Source: Candidatus Methylomirabilota bacterium (GTDB taxonomy: Bacteria; Methylomirabilota; Methylomirabilia; Methylomirabilales; Methylomirabilaceae). From it: a stretch of 6,073 nt of DNA. Below are positions 1 through 5,917 of the stretch, piece by piece (the first letter of the stretch is position 1; every line of letters starts with the position of its first letter). Made by a program: the position numbers and the translations under genes. The notes under the pieces were generated by a model. The model did no database searches and had not been told where the DNA came from. It worked only from the letters and a program-made list of their open reading frames with translations. The DNA is taken from contig JAGWRQ010000132.1 in the NCBI GenBank assembly GCA_028869615.1, positions 1-6,073 on the forward strand. Reading direction: 5' to 3'.

Positions 1-21
1 CTCCCCTCCTGGAGCTTCTGC

Positions 22-50
22 TTGACAGGGGGGCGTGGGCCGGTTACACT
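22..50 (+). promoter_or_regulatory. Sigma70-type promoter for the rplU operon
   Basis: A perfect -35 hexamer TTGACA (22-27) is followed after exactly 17 nt by TACACT (45-50), which matches the TATAAT consensus at four of six positions. Transcription would start near 56-58, giving a leader of about 80 nt before rplU. The position just upstream of the first gene of a long co-directional cluster supports the call. It rests on consensus matching only. Confidence 0.7.
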
Positions 51-80
51 ACGTTCGGATGATTATACCTAGTTGAGCGA

Positions 81-99
81 GGGAGGCCGATGGCCTCCT
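81..99 (+). promoter_or_regulatory. GC-rich hairpin in the rplU mRNA leader
   Basis: Positions 82-88 (GGAGGCC) pair perfectly with 92-98 (GGCCTCC) around a 3-nt GAT loop, and a G-U pair at 81/99 extends the stem. No T-run follows, so this is not an intrinsic terminator. It lies between the predicted transcription start and the rplU ribosome-binding site. It would bury a GGGAGG that sits just before an in-frame upstream ATG at 90. A role in leader folding or autoregulation is inference. Confidence 0.5.
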
Positions 100-123
100 C
101 TCCCTGTTTGATGGCGTCGATTC

Positions 124-130
124 AGGAGGA
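124..130 (+). promoter_or_regulatory. Shine-Dalgarno that fixes the rplU GTG start
   Basis: AGGAGGA lies 7 nt before the GTG at 138, an ideal spacing. The in-frame ATG at 90 has only a GGGAGG 3 nt away, inside a predicted hairpin. This site and the family's usual N-terminus together favour the GTG start. Confidence 0.85.
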
Positions 131-137
131 CTACATC

Positions 138-449
138 GTGTATGCAATTATTGAGTCGGGAGGCAAGCAACGCCGTGTCAGCCCTGGCGCTCTTGTCACC
201 CTCGAACGAATCGAGGGCGAGGCCGGGAAGCAGGTTGAGCTTTCAAACGTTCTGATGGTGGCCGATGGCGACCAGGTGAAGATCGGAGCCCCCTACGTAC
301 AGGGCGCTGCGGTTGTGAGTGAGATCGTCCGGCAGGGGCGGGGGCCCAAGGTCACGGTCTTCAAGTTCAAACGGCGCAAGCGCTATCGGCGCACGCAGGG
401 CCACCGCCAGGCGCAGACTACCTTGCGAATCACAGAAATTAGGGGATAG
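138..449 (+). CDS. rplU: 50S ribosomal protein L21
   Basis: L21 is a structural protein of the large ribosomal subunit that binds 23S rRNA. The start is placed at GTG 138 because the product then begins with (M)YAIIESGGKQ, the classic L21 N-terminus, and is 103 aa, the usual length. An optimal AGGAGGA precedes it. A longer 119-aa reading from ATG 90 would add a 16-aa tail unlike the family. The C-terminal part carries the basic L21 signature: FKRRKRY, then TQGHRQ, and an ending in TLRITEI. One deviation is Arg where Tyr usually follows GGKQ (GGKQRRV instead of GGKQYRV). It is first in the cluster and is followed by rpmA, its normal partner. Confidence 0.96.
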   Translation: MYAIIESGGKQRRVSPGALVTLERIEGEAGKQVELSNVLMVADGDQVKIGAPYVQGAAVVSEIVRQGRGPKVTVFKFKRRKRYRRTQGHRQAQTTLRITEIRG

Positions 450-496
450 GGTGGAGGGTTATAGGGGATAAGCTGTTGCTAAACCCTCAACCCTGT
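446..496 (+). promoter_or_regulatory. Long imperfect hairpin between rplU and rpmA
   Basis: Positions 446-460 pair with 482-496: 13 Watson-Crick pairs, one G-U pair (447/495) and one G-A mismatch (453/489), around a 21-nt loop (461-481). The uninterrupted core is GAGGGTT (454-460) with AACCCTC (482-488). The 5' arm starts within the rplU stop codon, and the 3' arm ends 2 nt before the rpmA Shine-Dalgarno. No T-run follows, so it is not an intrinsic terminator. It may be an mRNA stability or processing element, or may modulate rpmA translation; these roles are inferred. Confidence 0.55.
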
Positions 497-509
497 GTGG
501 AGGTGAGTA

Positions 510-764
510 ATGGCACATAAAAAAGGGATGGGAAGTTCCCGGAATGGCCGGGATAGCCAAAGTCAGCGACTTGGTATGAAGGCCGCCGCTGGGCAGACGG
601 TATCAGCGGGAAGCATTCTGATCCGCCAGCGCGGCACCCGTTTCAAACCGGGCAAGAATGTTGGAATCGGTTCCGACGATACACTGTTCGCCAAGGTGGC
701 CGGGGTCGTGACGGTCGAGCACCGCGGGGGACAAGGCCGTTTCCTCAGCGTCATCGGTGGCTGA
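510..764 (+). CDS. rpmA: 50S ribosomal protein L27
   Basis: L27 is a large-subunit protein whose N-terminal tail reaches the peptidyl-transferase centre and helps position tRNA. The 84-aa product begins [16 protein letters not shown], the conserved tail ending in the SxRNGRDS block, and contains the family signature G-S-I-L-I-R-Q-R-G near residues 34-42. It ends at family length. The stretch after RLGMK reads AAAGQ rather than the more usual basic-aromatic/Gly-Gly type, a minor variation. There is no Firmicutes-type cleavable N-terminal extension before AHKK, so no dedicated protease is expected. A strong GGAGGTGA (499-506) just before the ATG sets the start. It follows rplU after 60 nt that contain a predicted hairpin. 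Confidence 0.97.
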   Translation: MAHKKGMGSSRNGRDSQSQRLGMKAAAGQTVSAGSILIRQRGTRFKPGKNVGIGSDDTLFAKVAGVVTVEHRGGQGRFLSVIGG

Positions 765-814
765 ACGGTATCGGGTTTCTCGCACCCCACACCCCGCACT
801 TTGCACCGACTTCG

Positions 815-1828
815 ATGTTCGTCGATGAGGTCCGCATTCGGGTGGAGGCGGGAGACGGCGGCCGGGGTTGTATCAGCTTCCGGCGCGAGGCGCATGTCCC
901 TCAAGGCGGGCCTGACGGCGGCGACGGCGGCGACGGCGGAAGCCTGTACCTTCTTGCCAGTCGTTCATACCGAACTCTGGACGATCAGAAGTATCAACGG
1001 CACTATCGGGCTCAGGGTGGCGCGCATGGACGCGGTAAGACCATGCATGGTCGACGCGGCGCTGACCTGATCATCTCGGTCCCGCTCGGTACGGTGGTCG
1101 TCGATGACGAGACCGGAGAACTGCTGGGCGACCTGGTTGAAGACGGACAGCAAGTGTTAGTCGCCAGAGGAGGAAAAGGCGGGCGAGGCAATGCTCGCTT
1201 TGCCACCCCAGTGCGACAGGCCCCTCGTTACGCCCAGCCTGGAGAATCCGGGCAGAGGCGTCAGCTCCACCTTACCTTAAAACTGTTGGCCGATGTCGGC
1301 CTGATCGGCCTGCCCAATGCGGGCAAGTCGGCCCTGCTGTGCTGCATTTCGGCCGCCCACTCGAAGGTGGCCGAGTATCCCTTTACGACCCTGACCCCGC
1401 ACCTTGGAACTGTCGAGATCGATCCGCTGGGCGCCTTCGTAGTAGCCGACATCCCTGGCTTGATCGAGGGAGCCTCCTCAGGCGCGGGCCTTGGGATCCG
1501 TTTTCTGCGCCATATCGAGCGGACTCGCCTGTTGGCGCATGTCATTGATGTCTCGGACGCTGCAACGAATCCTCGGGAAGCGCTGGCTGTGGTCGAGGAA
1601 GAACTCCGAGCCTTCAATCCCGAACTGCTGAAGCGCCCTCGCGTCATTGCCGCCAACAAGATCGATCTTCCCCATGACTCCCATCTCTCCACGCTCCATG
1701 CTCTCTGCGCAGAGCAGGGTCTTCCTCTTTTTCCGCTGTCAGCCATGACGGGTGAGGGGGTCGAGCGACTCGTCCAGTACCTGGTCGACCAGCTTCAAAC
1801 ACATTCTGAAGCGGTGAACGTCTCATGA
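815..1828 (+). CDS. obgE: Obg-family GTPase, ribosome assembly factor
   Basis: Obg/CgtA is an essential, slow GTPase that binds the 50S precursor and links ribosome assembly to growth and stress state. The 337-aa protein starts MFVDEV, the canonical Obg start. Residues 1-158 form the glycine-rich Obg fold (GGPDGGDGGDGG at 31-42, GGKGGRGNARF at 119-129). The G domain follows: P-loop GLPNAGKS 165-172, switch I YPFTTL 188-193, DIPGLIEGAS 212-221 (matching the Obg signature), NKID 281-284 and SAMTGEG 309-315. After GKS the usual Thr is Ala173, as in Ras, so nucleotide binding should be intact; Cys-Cys at 176-177 is unusual. No separate C-terminal OCT domain or long acidic tail is present. No Shine-Dalgarno is visible in the 50 nt upstream. 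The stop overlaps the proB start. Confidence 0.96.
   Translation: MFVDEVRIRVEAGDGGRGCISFRREAHVPQGGPDGGDGGDGGSLYLLASRSYRTLDDQKYQRHYRAQGGAHGRGKTMHGRRGADLIISVPLGTVVVDDETGELLGDLVEDGQQVLVARGGKGGRGNARFATPVRQAPRYAQPGESGQRRQLHLTLKLLADVGLIGLPNAGKSALLCCISAAHSKVAEYPFTTLTPHLGTVEIDPLGAFVVADIPGLIEGASSGAGLGIRFLRHIERTRLLAHVIDVSDAATNPREALAVVEEELRAFNPELLKRPRVIAANKIDLPHDSHLSTLHALCAEQGLPLFPLSAMTGEGVERLVQYLVDQLQTHSEAVNVS
914..940 (+). repeat. Three tandem 9-nt repeats inside obgE
   Basis: GACGGCGGC occurs at 914-922 and 923-931, with a one-base variant GACGGCGGA at 932-940. The three copies encode Asp-Gly-Gly three times (residues 34-42), part of the glycine-rich loops of the Obg fold. The third Asp sits where other Obg proteins often have Arg or Asn. 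Coding constraint plus high GC can explain it, although such a tract is prone to slippage. Confidence 0.7.
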
Positions 1829-2979
1829 GCCGAGAAGAAAGATCATCACCGGACACTCGAGCCGCCGCGCGGGAGGCAAAACGGCTGGTTGTGAAGGTCG
1901 GCTCGGCCGTCCTGTCTAAGGGCGATACCGCCCTGCACCAGGCGACGCTGGAGCGGATCTGTCGCGAGCTCGTCTGCCTGCGAAAGGAAGGGCGCCAAGT
2001 GGTCCTGGTCTCCTCGGGCGCCATCCTGGCTGGTATGGGTCGGCTTGGACTGACGGAGCGGCCCGCAAGCATCCCATTGAAGCAAGCCGCTGCCGCTGTC
2101 GGCCAGAGCCTGCTCATGCGTCACTACGAGGAGGCCTTCGCACCGTATGGTCAGAAGCTGGGGCAACTTTTGCTGACCCAGGACGATTTTCGTGCGCGAC
2201 ACCGGTACCTTAATGCGCGCAACACCTTATTCACGCTGCTCCACCTGGGGGTACTCCCGGTCATCAACGAGAACGACACGGTAGCCGTGGAAGAGATCAG
2301 GCTTGGAGATAATGACCGCCTTTCGGCGTTAGTGGCGACGCTGCTTGGGGCGGACCTGCTGGTCATCCTGACCGATCTGGACGGGCTGTACACGGCTGAC
2401 CCGCGAAAAGATCCCCATGCGAAGCTCGTCCATGAGGTACCCCGACGATCTACGGGACTCCATTTCTGGGCCGACGAGTCTGGGACCGGGCTTGGCACGG
2501 GCGGGATGGCTACAAAGGTGGCCGCGGCGCGCGCGGCCGCGGCTTCCGGCGTCCCTACCATCATTGCGAACGGCCTGGTGGAGGGAGTCCTGGAGCGGAT
2601 CGTCCGTGGTGACGCGGTCGGTACCGTCTTTCAGGCGTCTGCGTCCAGGATGCGGAGTCGAAAGCGCTGGCTGGCGTTTGCAACGGAGCGTAGGGGACGG
2701 ATTGCTGTGGATGCCGGGGCCAAGCAGGCGCTCATTCGTAACGGCAAGAGTCTTCTTCCATCCGGGGTTGTCTCGGTCGATGGCGAGTTCGAGGGGGGCG
2801 AAGTGGTCAGCCTCTGTGACATCGACGGTGTGGAATTTGCGAGAGGCGTAGCGAACTATGACGCCGAACAAGTGAAACAGATCAGAGGCATCAGGAGCGA
2901 TCAGATCGAGGGAATGCTTGGCGCCAAGCCATTCGATGAGGTAGTGCACCGGGATAACCTGGTGATACTGGAGGGGTGA
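1825..2979 (+). CDS. proB: Glutamate 5-kinase with PUA domain
   Basis: ProB phosphorylates the gamma-carboxyl of L-glutamate with ATP, the first and normally proline-inhibited step of proline synthesis, in the cytoplasm. The 384-aa protein has the amino-acid kinase fold: VVKVGSAVL 22-30, SSGAILAG 63-70, INENDTV 147-153, DNDRLSALVA 162-171, TDLDGLYT 183-190, then the family signature GLGTGGMATKVAAA 222-235. A C-terminal PUA domain spans roughly 288-370 (GRIAVDAGAKQALI, LLPSGVVSV, EGGEVVSL). The start is the ATG in a 4-nt ATGA overlap with obgE, with a weak GGTGA 7 nt upstream. The resulting N-terminus is about 15 residues longer than in homologues that start close to the first beta strand, and translational coupling to obgE is likely. 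proA follows after 4 nt. Confidence 0.96.
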   Translation: MSREERSSPDTRAAAREAKRLVVKVGSAVLSKGDTALHQATLERICRELVCLRKEGRQVVLVSSGAILAGMGRLGLTERPASIPLKQAAAAVGQSLLMRHYEEAFAPYGQKLGQLLLTQDDFRARHRYLNARNTLFTLLHLGVLPVINENDTVAVEEIRLGDNDRLSALVATLLGADLLVILTDLDGLYTADPRKDPHAKLVHEVPRRSTGLHFWADESGTGLGTGGMATKVAAARAAAASGVPTIIANGLVEGVLERIVRGDAVGTVFQASASRMRSRKRWLAFATERRGRIAVDAGAKQALIRNGKSLLPSGVVSVDGEFEGGEVVSLCDIDGVEFARGVANYDAEQVKQIRGIRSDQIEGMLGAKPFDEVVHRDNLVILEG

Positions 2980-2983
2980 AGGC

Positions 2984-4246
2984 GTGACGGCGCAGATGGT
3001 ACGGGAGCTTGGGAGGGCGGCGCGGCTTGCAGTTCGGGCCCTCGCCACGACGGTGCCGGAGGTGAAGAACCGGGCGGTGGCGGCCATGGCAGACGCGCTA
3101 TGGAACGGCCGGACAGCGATCCTCTCAGCGAATGCGCTCGATCTGGCGGAAGCCAAGTCAGCGCATCATCCGCCTGCGTTGCTGGACCGACTGGCGCTTG
3201 ACGAAAAACGGATTGAGAAGATGGCGGCCGGCGTGCGACAAGTGGCGGCGCTGCCCGATCCTGTCGGAGAGATTACCGGGATGTGGCGCCGCCCAAACGG
3301 CCTGCTCGTGGGCCGGATGCGGGTGCCGCTCGGGGTCATCGGCGTTATCTACGAGGCCAGGCCGGGGGTTACAGCCGACACGACGGCCCTCTGTCTGAAG
3401 TCGGGGAACGCCGTCATCCTGAAAGGGGGTCGGGAGGCGATCCGCAGCAACCGGGTCATCAGCAGCTTACTGGCGGATGCCGCTCTGGCAAGTGGCCTGC
3501 CCAAGGGTTGTGTGGCGTTCATCGATTCGGTTGACCGGGAGGCGGTAAGCCACCTGCTTCAACTCACGGGGCTCGTAGACCTGATTATCCCCCGAGGAGG
3601 CGAGGAACTGATCCGGGCGGTGCAGCAAACCTCGACCATTCCGGTTCTGGCCCACGACAAAGGGCTGTGCCATACCTACGTCGATGAGGGCGCCGATCTT
3701 CACATGGCGGAGGAGATCACCTTTAACGCCAAGGTCGAGCGACCGGGTGTCTGTAACGCCATGGAAAGCCTGCTGGTACATGAGCGGGTGGCGGCTATCT
3801 TCTTGCCACGAATTGTCGGGCGGTTGCAGGAGGCCGGGGTTGAGGTCCGGGGTTGTCCTCGAACAAGGGCCTTGGTGCAAGGTATCACGCTTGCCACCGA
3901 GGCAGACTGGGATACCGAATATCTCGACCTGATCCTGTCGGTAAAGGTCGTCGGCTCGTTCGAAGAGGCTGTGGCGCACATCGCCGCGCACGGCTCCGGC
4001 TTAGCCGAGGCGATCGTCACAGCGGATCACGGCCGGGCCATGCGTTTCCTTCGGGAGGTAGATGCCGGCGCCGTATTCGTCAATGCCTCCACCCGTTTCA
4101 CTGACGGCGGCGAGTTCGGGATGGGGGCCGAGATGGGGATCAGCACGCAGAAGCTCCATGCCCGTGGCCCGGTCGGTCTTACCGAACTGACCTGTGAGAA
4201 GTTCATTATATTCGGGGAAGGCCAGGTCAGGGATTCAACGAAATAG
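2984..4246 (+). CDS. proA: Gamma-glutamyl phosphate reductase
   Basis: ProA reduces gamma-glutamyl phosphate with NADPH to glutamate 5-semialdehyde, the second step of proline synthesis, and usually acts together with ProB. The 420-aa length is normal. Family blocks are clear: GVIGVIYEARPGVT 117-130, LKSGNAVILKGG 138-149, PRGGEELI 203-210, HDKGLCHTYVD 224-234, and the catalytic-cysteine region RPGVCNAMESLL 253-264 with Cys257. FVNASTRFTDGGEFGMGAEMGIST (365-388) forms the C-terminal end of the active-site region. The stretch GSGLAEAI (337-344) departs from the usual GSxH[ST][DE]xI, with Leu340 and Ala341 in place of His and Ser/Thr. The start is GTG, with GGAGGGG (2970-2976) inside the end of proB 7 nt upstream. 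Confidence 0.96.
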   Translation: MTAQMVRELGRAARLAVRALATTVPEVKNRAVAAMADALWNGRTAILSANALDLAEAKSAHHPPALLDRLALDEKRIEKMAAGVRQVAALPDPVGEITGMWRRPNGLLVGRMRVPLGVIGVIYEARPGVTADTTALCLKSGNAVILKGGREAIRSNRVISSLLADAALASGLPKGCVAFIDSVDREAVSHLLQLTGLVDLIIPRGGEELIRAVQQTSTIPVLAHDKGLCHTYVDEGADLHMAEEITFNAKVERPGVCNAMESLLVHERVAAIFLPRIVGRLQEAGVEVRGCPRTRALVQGITLATEADWDTEYLDLILSVKVVGSFEEAVAHIAAHGSGLAEAIVTADHGRAMRFLREVDAGAVFVNASTRFTDGGEFGMGAEMGISTQKLHARGPVGLTELTCEKFIIFGEGQVRDSTK

Positions 4247-4253
4247 GGGAGCC

Positions 4254-4946
4254 ATGCATATCGGCGTGATGGGCGGGACCTTCGATCCGATTCACCTCGG
4301 CCACCTGCGGGCCGCCGAGGAGATCTACCGGGCCTTTGAGTTGGACAAGATTATCTTTGTGCCGGCCGCCCGGCCTCCTCACAAAGAAGAGGAATTCGAA
4401 GCCTCAGCCATGCACCGATACGAGATGGTCTCGTTGGCGACGGTCTACACGCCGTACTTTAGTGTCTCCCCGATTGAGCTGAGCCGACCGGGCCGATCCT
4501 ACTCGGTTGAGACGCTCCGCGAGTTTCGAAAGCTGTACGGGGAGGAGAGTTCCATCTACTTCATCATGGGGGTCGATGCGTTTCTTGACATCGCCACATG
4601 GAAGGAAGCGGGGGAGTTGCTGTCGCTGGCGCAGGTCATCGTCACCGCTCGTCCCGGCTGGCGGCTTGATGAGGTGGAGCGCTCTATGGCGCCCGAGCAA
4701 CGGCATCTCCTGGGTAACCCCCGGTTTAAGTACACGAAGGTCTCGGAGATTACGCGGGAGACCGCAACAGCGCACTATGAACCCCGTTTGGTCCTATTGG
4801 TTGAAGTGGTCTCGTTGGATATCTCCTCCAGCGAGATCCGGCAACTGGTGAAGGAGGGGAGGAGCATCCGGTATCTGGTAACCGACACTGTGGCCGCGTA
4901 CATAGGCAAGAATCGCCTGTATCAACCCGGACGAAAAGGCTCATAG
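4254..4946 (+). CDS. nadD: Nicotinate-nucleotide adenylyltransferase
   Basis: NadD joins nicotinate mononucleotide and ATP to make deamido-NAD, the penultimate step of NAD synthesis. The 230-aa product from ATG 4254 starts MHIGVMGGTFDPIHLGHL. It contains the nucleotidyltransferase HxGH motif at 14-17, PPHK at 41-44, the GVDAF block at 106-110, RPG at 133-135 and the second phosphate-binding motif ISSSEIR at 190-196. The frame is open 20 codons further upstream into the proA end, but that extension is unlike the family. The ATG used here follows AGGGGAG (4245-4251), although at a short 2-nt spacing. It lies 7 nt after proA and 1 nt before rsfS, the common nadD-rsfS pairing. Confidence 0.96.
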   Translation: MHIGVMGGTFDPIHLGHLRAAEEIYRAFELDKIIFVPAARPPHKEEEFEASAMHRYEMVSLATVYTPYFSVSPIELSRPGRSYSVETLREFRKLYGEESSIYFIMGVDAFLDIATWKEAGELLSLAQVIVTARPGWRLDEVERSMAPEQRHLLGNPRFKYTKVSEITRETATAHYEPRLVLLVEVVSLDISSSEIRQLVKEGRSIRYLVTDTVAAYIGKNRLYQPGRKGS

Positions 4947-4947
4947 G

Positions 4948-5376
4948 TTGACGCGAGACTTCGACGTGAGCTCATTCGAACGACCTGCATTGTCGGCAGA
5001 CACGAGCGGGCGGATCGATACCGACACGCTGTTGCGGCTTGCAGTAGCGGCGGCCTCCGAGGTGAAGCCTACCTCCCTGGTGCACCTTGATCTCCGGGGT
5101 CTCTGCTCCTTTACCGACTATTTTCTTATTGTGAGTGCCCCCTCGGTCCGGCAGGTCCGGGCCGTCGCCGAACGGATCGAGGAGCGGCTTCGAGAAGAAC
5201 ACGTTCGATTGTCCCATCGGGAGGGCGACCTGGAAGCCCGTTGGATTCTTCTTGACTACAGCGATGTAATCATTCATATTTTCGACGAAGAGACGCGGTT
5301 GTACTATGATCTGGAGGGGTTGTGGGCTGACGCGCCGAGACGGGAGTTGGTTCAGGCGGATTGTCGGTTCCTCTAA
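4948..5376 (+). CDS. rsfS: Ribosomal silencing factor RsfS
   Basis: RsfS (older names YbeB, Iojap) binds L14 on the 50S subunit and blocks joining to 30S, lowering translation when nutrients are scarce. The conserved core runs from about residue 25: LDLRGLCSFTDYFLIVSA (47-64), then EARWILLDYSDVIIHIF (96-112) and YYDLEGLWADAP (119-130), all hallmarks of the family. At 142 aa it is longer than the usual 105-120 aa because about 25 poorly conserved residues precede the core. The start chosen is TTG 4948, 1 nt after nadD, with AAAAGG (4934-4939) 8 nt upstream. A GTG at 4966 is an alternative with no visible Shine-Dalgarno. It is the last gene before the terminator; rlmH, which follows rsfS in many genomes, is absent here. 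Confidence 0.94.
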   Translation: MTRDFDVSSFERPALSADTSGRIDTDTLLRLAVAAASEVKPTSLVHLDLRGLCSFTDYFLIVSAPSVRQVRAVAERIEERLREEHVRLSHREGDLEARWILLDYSDVIIHIFDEETRLYYDLEGLWADAPRRELVQADCRFL

Positions 5377-5407
5377 GATAACTTGTTGGAATGAAGCCAA
5401 TACCTGC

Positions 5408-5442
5408 GAAGCGGGGGGCGCATAGGCCCCGCTTCTTTTTTT
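5408..5442 (+). terminator. Rho-independent terminator after rsfS
   Basis: GAAGCGGGG (5408-5416) pairs perfectly with CCCCGCTTC (5427-5435) around a 10-nt loop, followed at once by seven T residues (5436-5442). It lies 31 nt after the rsfS stop and should end the rplU-rsfS transcript. On the opposite strand no T-run follows the stem, so it works in one direction. Confidence 0.93.
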
Positions 5443-5469
5443 GTTGGGGGCCGGTCGTGTCCGTATTCT
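5441..5469 (+). promoter_or_regulatory. Possible weak promoter for the DksA/TraR-like gene
   Basis: TTGTTG (5441-5446) and TATTCT (5464-5469) are separated by exactly 17 nt. They match the -35 and -10 consensus at three and four of six positions. The site starts within the terminator T-run and would give a leader of about 85 nt. The next gene needs its own promoter or readthrough, which supports it modestly. The rest of the 184-nt spacer (5377-5560) shows only small inverted repeats, such as GCCGA/TCGGC at 5509-5513/5523-5527. Confidence 0.3.
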
Positions 5470-5547
5470 CCCCTCTCTCTTTGGAGGGCAAGGGCGATCT
5501 TCCGAATTGCCGAGGTGGCCTATCGGCGTGCGACCACACACAGGCAG

Positions 5548-5554
5548 GGAGGTG
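5548..5554 (+). promoter_or_regulatory. Shine-Dalgarno that selects ATG 5561
   Basis: GGAGGTG lies almost on top of the in-frame ATG at 5555, too close to serve it. The second ATG at 5561 is 8 nt from the GGAGG core (5548-5552), a normal spacing, so that ATG is the likely start. Confidence 0.7.
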
Positions 5555-5560
5555 ATGGGG

Positions 5561-5917
5561 ATGCCGTTGAGGGCAGCGGTGCTGGAACGGTTAAAGGAAA
5601 GGCTCTTAGAGAAGCGACGTGCGTTGATTAACACAGTGCGGGAGAAGCGCGCAAACAATCTGGAGGGAGGCGGCGGTGATGGCACACAGGACATTGCTGA
5701 TCAAGCCACCACAGCCTATACCAAGGAGTTTCTGCTCTCTATCAGCGACGCTGAGCGTCAGCAGTTGAAGCAGGTGGACGCCGCCCTGGAGAAGATGCGG
5801 CAGAAGACGTACGGCCAGTGCGAACGGTGCGGCGAGCCGATCAGTGAGAAGCGGCTCGAGGCGTTGCCTTTTGCCAGGTTCTGCATTGCCTGCCAGGAGG
5901 AAGAGGAACGGAGCTGA
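5561..5917 (+). CDS. DksA/TraR-family zinc-finger protein
   Basis: This 118-aa protein has the DksA/TraR architecture: an N-terminal charged, probably coiled-coil region (residues 3-30 and 60-82) and a C4 zinc finger Cys87-x2-Cys90-x17-Cys108-x2-Cys111 with the family pattern CERCGEPI, then RLEALPFARFC, near the C-terminus. Between the helices, DIADQA (44-49) fits the DxxDxA motif that sits at the DksA coiled-coil tip and is needed for DksA action in the RNA polymerase secondary channel. It is shorter than E. coli DksA (151 aa) and longer than TraR (about 73 aa). It may act on RNA polymerase like DksA, or be one of the many uncharacterised short family members. ATG 5561 fits the Shine-Dalgarno better than ATG 5555; a frame extending into the terminator is not credible. 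The downstream ComF frame overlaps its stop. Confidence 0.88.
   Translation: MPLRAAVLERLKERLLEKRRALINTVREKRANNLEGGGGDGTQDIADQATTAYTKEFLLSISDAERQQLKQVDAALEKMRQKTYGQCERCGEPISEKRLEALPFARFCIACQEEEERS

Noticed and set aside
90..137. 16-residue N-terminal extension of L21 from ATG 90
   Set aside because: L21 normally begins (M)YAII.GGKQ. GTG 138 has an ideal Shine-Dalgarno and gives the standard 103 aa.
440..470. Direct repeat TAGGGGATA at 440-448 and 462-470
   Set aside because: Two 9-nt copies only; they fall in and next to the hairpin, and I see no array or attachment-site structure.
1261..1746. Minus-strand open frame of 161 codons within obgE
   Set aside because: Ser/Arg-rich composition typical of a reverse-strand shadow, and fully covered by the conserved Obg G domain.
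2329..3156. Long open frame on the minus strand (275 codons) across the proB/proA junction
   Set aside because: It lies antisense to two certain genes, shows no recognisable domain, and such mirror frames are expected in GC-rich coding DNA.
4194..4253. 20-residue N-terminal extension of NadD
   Set aside because: It overlaps the end of proA and is unlike the family. ATG 4254 leads directly into the first beta strand and GGTFDPIH.
5471..5488. CCCTC/GAGGG inverted repeat in the spacer after the terminator
   Set aside because: Only 5 bp with an 8-nt loop; likely chance in GC-rich DNA.
5441..5560. N-terminal extension of the DksA/TraR-like protein into the terminator
   Set aside because: It would start in the T-run of the terminator. 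A strong Shine-Dalgarno at 5548 points to ATG 5561.
4972..5694. Minus-strand open frame of 240 codons across rsfS, the terminator and the next gene
   Set aside because: It crosses a clear + strand terminator and two conserved genes, and has no family features.
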